Shown here one piece after another: positions 40,173 to 45,931 of a stretch of 45,931 bases of DNA. Made by a program: the position numbers and the translations under genes. Origin of the DNA: CAZMVY01 sp964617875. GTDB lineage: Bacteria; Planctomycetota; Phycisphaerae; UBA1845; PWPN01. Under the pieces are notes generated by a model that made no database searches, was not told the origin of the DNA, and was given only the letters and a program-made list of their open reading frames with translations. Numbering within the stretch: position 1 is the stretch's first letter; every line of letters begins with the position of its first letter. Location of the stretch: the NCBI GenBank assembly GCA_964617875.1, contig CAZUAI010000045.1:1-45931 (forward strand). The letters are read 5' to 3'.

Positions 40173-43100
40173 ATGCGTACGCGTCAACCGTCGGCTTGGT
40201 TTCCGCACGCCACCGTCGTGCTCGCCGTCTTCGCTGCTTTCGCCGTTTCGGCCGCGTCCGTGCCGGTTGCGGCGGCGGCCGTGGACTCGTCCAGCGTCAA
40301 GGCGATCTTTGCCGATCCGCCGCGGCAGTATGCGTCCGCGCCGCTGTGGGTGTGGAACGACATGCTGACCGAGGAGCAGGTCGTGCAGACACTCCGCGAC
40401 CTCGCCGGGCAGCAGGTCAAGCAGGCGTTCGTACACCCGCGGCCGGGGCTGATGACGCCCTACCTGTCGGACGAGTGGTTCCGGCTGTGGAAGATCGCGC
40501 TGCAGGAGGCCGAGCGGCTCGACATGAACCTGTGGATCTACGACGAGAACTCGTATCCGTCGGGCTTCGCCGGCGGGTGGGTCCCCGAGCGGATGCCGGA
40601 GTCGCGCGGGCGCGGCCTGCACGTGCGTGAAGACACGAAGCCGCCGAAGGCGGAGGCGAACACGGTCGGCGTCTTCCGTATGACCGAGGGGGGGTTCGAG
40701 AACGTGACCGAGGCGGTCCGCGCCGGGCACGACCTGGCCGAGGGGCGCTACCGGACCTTCCACGTGCAGCGGGCGGGCAATTCGCCGTGGCACGGCAACC
40801 GGTGCTACGTCGATCTGCTCTACCCGGGCGTGACGCAGAAGTTCCTCGAAATCACGCTGGACGCCTACAAGCGCGAGGTCGGCGAGCAGTTCGGCAAGCG
40901 GGTGCCCGGAGTGTTCACGGACGAGCCGAACATCCGTCCGGCGGGCGGCCTGCCGTGGACCGACGACCTGCCGCAGCAGTTCGAGAAGCGGTGGGGCTAC
41001 AGGCTGACGGACCATCTGCCGTGCCTGACGGGGCGGGTGGGCGACTGGAAGCGCGTCCGGCACAACTACTTCCGGACGCTCAGCGAATTGTTCATCGAGC
41101 GGTGGGCCAGGCCCTACTCCGAGTACTGCGCGAAGAACAACCTCGAGTTCACGGGGCATTACTGGGACCACGAGTGGCCGAACTGCCTGGGCGTGCCGGA
41201 CAACATGGCGATGTACGCCTGGCACCAGCGGCCGGCGATCGACATCCTGATGAACCAGTACAACGAGAACACGCACGGCCAGTTCGGCAACGCACGCGTC
41301 GTCAAGGAGGTCGCGAGCGTCGCAAACCAGCTCGGGATGCCGCGGACGCTCTGCGAGCTGTACGGGGCCGGCGGCTGGGACCTGCGGTTCGAGGACATGA
41401 AGCGGCAGGCCGACTGGCTGTACGTGCTCGGCGTGAACACGCTGGACGAGCACCTGTCCTACATCACGCTCCGCGGCGCGCGCAAGGCGGACCACCCGCA
41501 AAGCTTCTCCTATCACGAGCCGTGGTGGCCGGCGTACCACGTGTCGGCGACGTACGTCACGCGGCTGTCCGCGGCGCTCTCGTCGGGGGAGCAGGTCAAC
41601 CCCGTGCTCCTGATCGAACCGACGACGACGGCATGGCTGTACAACGCCGAGCCGGCCGATGCAACGCTCGGCGAGATCGGCAAGGCGTTCTTCGACATGG
41701 TGATGGCGTTCGAGCGGGCGCAGGTCGAGTACGACATCGGGTGCGAGGATATCCTGGCGCGGCACGGATCGGCCGCCGGACGAACGCTGAAGGTCGGCCG
41801 GCGGGCGTACGGCACGGTCGTCCTGCCGCCGCGGACGGAAACGCTGAACGCCAGGACGATGGATCTGCTCGAGGCGTACGCCGGGGCGGGCGGAACGGTG
41901 TTGTGCTACGGCGCGCCGCCCGCGCTGGTGGATGGGCGGCCCTCCGACCGCGGCGCGAAGGCGGCGAAGGGCCCGGGCTGGAAGGCGATGGAGGTGCGGA
42001 CGGTGTTCGAGATGCCGCCGGCGCTCGCGCCCGCGGGCCTGACGATCCGCCGGACCGACGGCGACAAGGGGATCCTCTTCCACCACCGTCGGCAGCTGGC
42101 GGACGGCGAGCTGCTCTTCCTGGTGAACACCAGCATCGAAGCGCCGTCGGCCGGCACCGTCGAGTCGGCCATGGGGGGCGCGGAACGCTGGGACCTCTAC
42201 ACGGGCAAGGCGGCGCCGTACCCGTTCGAGGCGACGAAGGGCGGCATCAAGGCGGCGTTCGATCTGCCGCCGTCCGGCAGCCTGCTGCTGTTTCTGTCGA
42301 AGGCGAAACGCCCGGCCGTCCCGCCGCGGAGCGAGAAGGCCGCCGTCATCCGCCCCGCGGGTCCGGTGGCGGCGAAGCGGATCGCGCCGAACGTGCTTAC
42401 GATCGACTACATGGACGTGGCGGCCGGCGGCGAACGGCGGGCAAACGCCTACTTTCATGCCGCCAACCAGTTCGCGTTCCAGAAGAACGGCATGGACCGC
42501 AACCCGTGGGACAGCGCGGTGCAGTTCCGCGACGAGCTGATCACCAAGACGTTCCCCGAGGGCAGCGGCGTGGAAGCGACGTACCGCTTCGTGATCGAGG
42601 AGAAGGTGCCCTCGCCGCTGTACATCGTGATCGAGCGCCCGGACCTCTACACGGTCACGTGCAACGGCAAGGCGGTGACGGCGGCGAAGAACTCGTGGTG
42701 GCTCGACAAGGCCTTCGGCAAGATCGACATCACGGCGGCGGCGCAGGCCGGCGAGAACCTGGTCACGATCCAGGCCTCGCCGTTCACGATCTACCACGAG
42801 CTGGAGCCGGCGTACGTGCTCGGCGACTTCGCGCTGAAGGCGACGGACCGCGGCTTCGTCATCACGCCGGACCGCGGCGTGCGGCTCGGCAAGTGGAACG
42901 AGCAGGGCTGCCCCTTCTATGCCGAGGGCGTGTCCTACGTCGAGAAGTTCGACGTGCCGTCGGTCTCGGGCACGTTTCGCGTGGCGCTGCCGTCGTGGTA
43001 CGGGGCCGTGGCGCGGGTGCTGGTCAACTCGGCGCCGGCGGGCTACGTCGTCTCGCCACCGTGGGAGTGCGACGTCACGCGGTGGATCAAGCCCGGCGAA

Positions 43101-43295
43101 AACACCATCGAGGTCATCGTGATCGGCACGCTCAAGAACACGCTCGGCCCGCACCACGGCAAGCCGCCGCTCGGCCTGGCCTGGCCGGGCATGTTCCACC
43201 AGGGCCCGAACCCGGGGCCGCCCGCCGGCAGCGAATACTCGCTGGTGGGGTACGGGCTGTTTGAGCCGTTTGTGCTGCGAAACGTTACGCCGTAG
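40173..43295 (+). CDS. Exported GH106-like glycoside hydrolase (alpha-L-rhamnosidase type)
   Basis: 1040 aa from the ATG at 40173, with CAGGAGGC 6 nt upstream. The signal peptide covers residues about 1-35. The catalytic region resembles GH106-type enzymes: SAPLWVWNDMLTEEQVVQTL, FVHPRPGLMTPYLSDEWFR, NLWIYDENSYPSGFAGG, then GVFTDEPNI, TGHYWDHEWPN and a late LVNTSIEAP and LYTGKAAPYPFE. A long C-terminal part (about residues 760-1040) has beta-sandwich features such as YIVIERPDLYTVTCNGK and GENTIEVIVIGTLKNTLGPHHG, typical of carbohydrate-binding or fibronectin-like modules in these proteins. It probably releases rhamnose or a related sugar from polysaccharides. It is convergent with the symporter gene. 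Other families with this organisation cannot be excluded. Confidence 0.85.
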   Translation: MRTRQPSAWFPHATVVLAVFAAFAVSAASVPVAAAAVDSSSVKAIFADPPRQYASAPLWVWNDMLTEEQVVQTLRDLAGQQVKQAFVHPRPGLMTPYLSDEWFRLWKIALQEAERLDMNLWIYDENSYPSGFAGGWVPERMPESRGRGLHVREDTKPPKAEANTVGVFRMTEGGFENVTEAVRAGHDLAEGRYRTFHVQRAGNSPWHGNRCYVDLLYPGVTQKFLEITLDAYKREVGEQFGKRVPGVFTDEPNIRPAGGLPWTDDLPQQFEKRWGYRLTDHLPCLTGRVGDWKRVRHNYFRTLSELFIERWARPYSEYCAKNNLEFTGHYWDHEWPNCLGVPDNMAMYAWHQRPAIDILMNQYNENTHGQFGNARVVKEVASVANQLGMPRTLCELYGAGGWDLRFEDMKRQADWLYVLGVNTLDEHLSYITLRGARKADHPQSFSYHEPWWPAYHVSATYVTRLSAALSSGEQVNPVLLIEPTTTAWLYNAEPADATLGEIGKAFFDMVMAFERAQVEYDIGCEDILARHGSAAGRTLKVGRRAYGTVVLPPRTETLNARTMDLLEAYAGAGGTVLCYGAPPALVDGRPSDRGAKAAKGPGWKAMEVRTVFEMPPALAPAGLTIRRTDGDKGILFHHRRQLADGELLFLVNTSIEAPSAGTVESAMGGAERWDLYTGKAAPYPFEATKGGIKAAFDLPPSGSLLLFLSKAKRPAVPPRSEKAAVIRPAGPVAAKRIAPNVLTIDYMDVAAGGERRANAYFHAANQFAFQKNGMDRNPWDSAVQFRDELITKTFPEGSGVEATYRFVIEEKVPSPLYIVIERPDLYTVTCNGKAVTAAKNSWWLDKAFGKIDITAAAQAGENLVTIQASPFTIYHELEPAYVLGDFALKATDRGFVITPDRGVRLGKWNEQGCPFYAEGVSYVEKFDVPSVSGTFRVALPSWYGAVARVLVNSAPAGYVVSPPWECDVTRWIKPGENTIEVIVIGTLKNTLGPHHGKPPLGLAWPGMFHQGPNPGPPAGSEYSLVGYGLFEPFVLRNVTP

Positions 43296-43405
43296 GCGCC
43301 GCCGGGGACCGGCCGCGCAGGCGTGGGCGGCCTCGCGGCATTCCGTCGATGGACAGGACTCGGGGGGCGGGCACGATGTCCGCGCCGCAATCGGCGGCGG
43401 CCGCC

Positions 43406-44773
43406 CTACGCGGCCGCACCGGCCTCGGCGTCCCTGTCCCGCAGGTACGTGCGGGTCTCGCTCGCCACGACGCCGCTCAGCAGGAGCAGCGAGACGAGGT
43501 TCGGCACCGCCATCAGGCCGTTGGCAATGTCGGCGAAATCCCACACGGCGTGCAGGGTCGAAACCGATCCGACGTACACAGCGGCGACCCACAGCAGGCG
43601 ATACGGCAGGACGGCCCGCGTGCCGAACAGATATTCGCACGCCTTCTCGCCGTAGTACGACCAGCCGAGAATCGTCGAGAAGACGAACGTCAGCAGGCCG
43701 ACCGCCAGGATGGTCGGTCCGAACCAGCCCATGCCGGCAAAGGCGGCCCTGGTCAGGGCGGCGCCCTTGAGCCCGTCCTGCCAGTGGCCGGAGTTGACCA
43801 CCGCCAGCCCGGTGATCAGGCACACGACGACGGTGTCCCAGAACGTGCCGGTCGAGGAGACGAGGGCCTGGCGCACCGGGTCCCTCGTCTGGGCGGCGGC
43901 GGCGACGATCGGGGCGCTGCCCAGCCCCGACTCGTTCGAGAACAGCCCGCGGGCCACGCCGTAGCGGATCGCCTCCTTCATGCCCGCGCCGAGGAAGCCG
44001 CCGACCGCCGCCTGGCCCTCGAACGCGCTGCTCAGGATGAGCCACACGGTCGACGGAAGCGTCGAAGCCTTTGCCGCCAGCAGGAACAGGCAGCCGGCGA
44101 CGTAGAAGACGGCCATGAACGGCACAAGCAGCTCGCACACGCGGGCGATCGAGCGGATCCCGCCCAGGATCACCAGCGCGGTCAGCGCCGCCATGACGGC
44201 CCCGCTCAGGCGGAACGGCACCCTGGCCGTCTCGTGCAGCATGGAGGTGATCGAGTTGGCCTGGACCATGTTGCCGATACCGAAGGCCGCGACGGCCGTG
44301 AGCGCCGCGAACACCACGCCCAGCCATCGGGCCCCCAGACCACGCTCGAGGACGTACATCGGCCCGCCGGCGAACTGGCCCCGTTCGTTGCGGATGCGGT
44401 ACTTCACCGAGAGGACGGCCTCGGCGTACTTCGTGGCAATGCCGAACACGCCCGTCAGCCACATCCACAGGATCGCGCCGGGGCCGCCCGCGGCGACCGC
44501 CGTCGAGACGCCCACGATGTTTCCCGTGCCGATCGTGGCGGCCAGCGCCGTCGTCAGGGCGCCGAAGTGGCTGATGTCGCCCTCGCCCTCGCGCGACCGT
44601 TCAAACGAAAGCCGGATCGCCCGGCCCAGATGCCGCTGGATGACGCGGAGCCGGATCGTCAGGAAAACGTGCGTGCCGAACAACAGGATCAGCAGCCACG
44701 GCCCCCAGACGTAGCCGCTGCCCTTCTGAAGGCATGCCTCGATCGTCCGCAGGAAGGCCTCGTACTTCGTCAC
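43406..44773 (-). CDS. AGCS-family sodium:alanine symporter
   Basis: 455 aa from a GTG at 44773 with GGAGGG 9 nt upstream. AGCS (Alanine or Glycine:Cation Symporter) family marks are frequent: GTHVFLTIRLRVIQ, the LTTALAATIGTGNIVGVSTA region, EAVLSVKYRIRN, FAGGPMYVLERGL, RGLFSNESGLGSAPI and TILGWSYYGEKACEYLFG. About ten or eleven transmembrane helices are visible by eye. It imports alanine or glycine with Na+. The stop codon of the TIM-barrel epimerase gene lies 25 nt upstream, so it may be part of one operon with it and the Gfo/Idh gene. How amino acid import relates to sugar oxidoreductases is not clear. Confidence 0.92.
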   Translation of the reverse strand: MTKYEAFLRTIEACLQKGSGYVWGPWLLILLFGTHVFLTIRLRVIQRHLGRAIRLSFERSREGEGDISHFGALTTALAATIGTGNIVGVSTAVAAGGPGAILWMWLTGVFGIATKYAEAVLSVKYRIRNERGQFAGGPMYVLERGLGARWLGVVFAALTAVAAFGIGNMVQANSITSMLHETARVPFRLSGAVMAALTALVILGGIRSIARVCELLVPFMAVFYVAGCLFLLAAKASTLPSTVWLILSSAFEGQAAVGGFLGAGMKEAIRYGVARGLFSNESGLGSAPIVAAAAQTRDPVRQALVSSTGTFWDTVVVCLITGLAVVNSGHWQDGLKGAALTRAAFAGMGWFGPTILAVGLLTFVFSTILGWSYYGEKACEYLFGTRAVLPYRLLWVAAVYVGSVSTLHAVWDFADIANGLMAVPNLVSLLLLSGVVASETRTYLRDRDAEAGAAA

Positions 44774-44798
44774 GATGACGCGCCCTCCGCATCGCGAC

Positions 44799-45701
44799 TC
44801 ACAGCTTTTTCGCCCAGTCGAGGAACTTGCGCGACTCGGCGAGCGGGTCGAGCTGGTTGAAGCCCTCGATGTACTCGACCACGTAAAAGCCCGCGTAGCC
44901 GGCGGCCTGGAGCTTCTTGACGACGGCGGCGAAGTCGATCGGCCCGGTGCCCCACGGCGACTGGATCGACTTCCAGTCCATGCCGCCGGCGCGGAAGCCG
45001 GTGCCGTACACGAACGGGTACAGCTCGTCGAAGCTCGCGCCCTGGTTCGGGCCGGCGTAGTAGTGGCTCGGGTCGAGCGTCAGGCCCAGGCCGGGCACCT
45101 GTCGGCACATCCACAGGGCGTCGGCCGGCCGCTCCGTGATCTGGTTGCAGTGCGTCTCGATCGAGACGAGCACGTTGTGGCGCTTCCCGATGGCCACGAG
45201 GGTCCTGAGCTTGCCAGCCATCTCCTGCCGGTCGCAGGCGACGCCGGGGGCCATGATGTTGATCAGCCGCGTCTTGAGCCGGGCGGCGAGCCTCGCGAGG
45301 GCGTCGAACTGCTGCTGGTAGACGTCCCACGGGCGGCTCTCGATCGGCTCGAACGTCAGGTTCGACACGCCCAGCCCGTTCGCCGCCAGGGCCTTCTCGA
45401 CCTTCGCCGCCTCCTTGTCGAAGTCCTTCACCAGCTCGCCGATGTGGATGTGCGGCGACCAGCCCAGGGCGGACAGGTCCACGTAGCGGAAGCCCATGTC
45501 GGCGACGGCCTTGCACATCGTCTCCAGCGGCTGCTTGCACTGGCAGAGCGAAGAACACGCGGCACGGTCGATGACCGCCACGGGCGAAATCGCGGCCGGC
45601 GGCGAGCCGGGGCCTGCCGTTCGGTTGGATGCCCCGCAGCCGGCGAGGGCGATGCCGCACAGTGTCATGATCGACAACGCAATTGCGAGTCTGCGATTCA
45701 T
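44799..45701 (-). CDS. Sugar phosphate isomerase/epimerase-like (AP endonuclease 2 fold) lipoprotein
   Basis: 300 aa from the ATG at 45701, with AAGGGG 7 nt upstream. The N-terminus ends in lipobox LAGC at Cys22, so it is predicted to be a lipoprotein. The rest has a TIM-barrel xylose-isomerase-like fold: YVDLSALGWSPHIHIGEL, GVSNLTFEPIESRPWDVYQ, NVLVSIETHCNQ (metal Glu and His), GLGLTLDPSHYYAGP, and YAGFYVVEYIEGFNQ. Members isomerise or epimerise sugars or sugar derivatives, often with Gfo/Idh/MocA oxidoreductases. Export is unusual but frequent in Planctomycetota members. The Gfo/Idh/MocA partner gene ends 21 nt upstream. Confidence 0.88.
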   Translation of the reverse strand: MNRRLAIALSIMTLCGIALAGCGASNRTAGPGSPPAAISPVAVIDRAACSSLCQCKQPLETMCKAVADMGFRYVDLSALGWSPHIHIGELVKDFDKEAAKVEKALAANGLGVSNLTFEPIESRPWDVYQQQFDALARLAARLKTRLINIMAPGVACDRQEMAGKLRTLVAIGKRHNVLVSIETHCNQITERPADALWMCRQVPGLGLTLDPSHYYAGPNQGASFDELYPFVYGTGFRAGGMDWKSIQSPWGTGPIDFAAVVKKLQAAGYAGFYVVEYIEGFNQLDPLAESRKFLDWAKKL

Positions 45702-45722
45702 GCGGTTGCCCCTTGAGGCGGA

Positions 45723-45931
45723 TCAGATCTCCGTCTTCGATCCGATGTCTTCCCAGCGGACGACCCGCGGCTCGTATTGGTTCTTCTCCCTGTTGACCAT
45801 CGCCATGCGGCCCATGATGCACATCAGCGAACAGATGCGGCCGGTCTCGATGTTCGCCTCCGGCAGGCGCTTGCCCCCGCTCTTGATGTTGGCCACGAAA
45901 TCGGCCAGCTCTTCCGGCGTGCCCTGGTCCC
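45723..45931 (-). CDS. Gfo/Idh/MocA family oxidoreductase, C-terminal fragment
   Basis: The window cuts this gene; 68 C-terminal residues are visible, ending at the TGA 45725-45723. TPEELADFVANIKSGGKRLP, EANIETG and the following ICSLMCIMGRMAM helix match the C-terminus of planctomycete Gfo/Idh/MocA oxidoreductases, whose last domain forms part of the sugar-binding site. The catalytic and NAD(P)-binding parts lie beyond the window. It precedes the TIM-barrel epimerase gene on the same strand by 21 nt, so they are probably cotranscribed. It would oxidise a sugar or inositol derivative. Confidence 0.85.
   Translation of the reverse strand, partial: DQGTPEELADFVANIKSGGKRLPEANIETGRICSLMCIMGRMAMVNREKNQYEPRVVRWEDIGSKTEI

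Noticed and set aside
40134..44468. 1444-aa open frame on the minus strand opposite the GH106-like gene
   Set aside because: It is antisense to a well-supported gene with clear motifs, signal peptide and ribosome site; its own translation is Arg/Val/Pro-rich without any domain. GC content produces such frames.
1..45931. tRNA, rRNA, CRISPR arrays, transposases or phage genes
   Set aside because: I looked for tRNA T-loop-like motifs, regular repeat-spacer patterns and recombinase motifs and saw none that held up.

Overview
The window is a GC-rich (roughly two thirds G+C by eye), densely coded stretch of about 46 kb. It looks like a chromosome segment of a Planctomycetota bacterium, most likely of the Phycisphaerae or a related uncultured lineage. 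The reasons are two secreted proteins ending in a dockerin-like Ca-loop tail followed by FNGPNNPP or YNGPNRP, a pseudopilin with the RAFTLIELLVVVAIIALLIA signature, a CxxCGxDLRG zinc-ribbon membrane protein, two formylglycine-type sulfatases, DUF6807 and GH106-like secreted enzymes, and a Gfo/Idh/MocA plus TIM-barrel epimerase pair. I see no tRNA, rRNA, CRISPR array, transposase or phage gene. Because of the GC content many very long antisense ORFs exist, and I treated them as shadows.

Layout. 1-2.3 kb: a small Cys-rich exported protein, a LolA-like exported protein and a zinc-ribbon membrane protein. 2.3-7.1 kb (minus): a SpoIID/LytB-domain protein downstream of a large secreted (alpha/alpha)6-type glycosidase. 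7.4-8.8 kb: a secreted protein with a dockerin-like C-terminus, ended by a hairpin. 8.9-15.5 kb (plus): a five-gene run behind a good sigma70-like promoter, made of three TPR proteins (the last with a C-terminal outer-membrane beta-barrel), a SagB-type flavin oxidoreductase and a CsgG-like TPR lipoprotein. This is the best candidate for an undescribed system here. 15.7-18.4 kb: M28 peptidase, DUF2225 and DUF2203 proteins. 18.4-21 kb (minus): trypsin/PDZ protease and a Tat-exported Mn-type superoxide dismutase. 21-23.5 kb: dipeptide epimerase and a TPR protein. 23.6-28.7 kb (minus): AmrS radical SAM, sulfatase, MreD, polysaccharide deacetylase, DUF6807. 29.1-32.5 kb (plus): SGNH hydrolase, sulfatase, Fe-S flavodoxin. 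32.6-38.2 kb (minus): dockerin-tailed protein, pseudopilin, a small membrane protein, a HEAT-repeat protein and a DUF5658-like protein. 38.3-43.3 kb (plus): MoaC, MoxR, GH106-like hydrolase. 43.4-45.9 kb (minus): Na+/alanine symporter, TIM-barrel epimerase lipoprotein and a truncated Gfo/Idh/MocA oxidoreductase.

How the genes fit together. Much of the content suits a heterotroph living on sulfated and rhamnose-containing polysaccharides: sulfatases, an esterase-like SGNH enzyme, GH106-like and (alpha/alpha)6 glycosidases, a deacetylase-like protein and sugar oxidoreductase/epimerase functions. A second theme is the cell envelope: MreD, SpoIID, dipeptide epimerase, TPR proteins, an outer-membrane barrel and a CsgG-like protein. 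Functions are assigned from motifs and remembered family features only; no database search was run.
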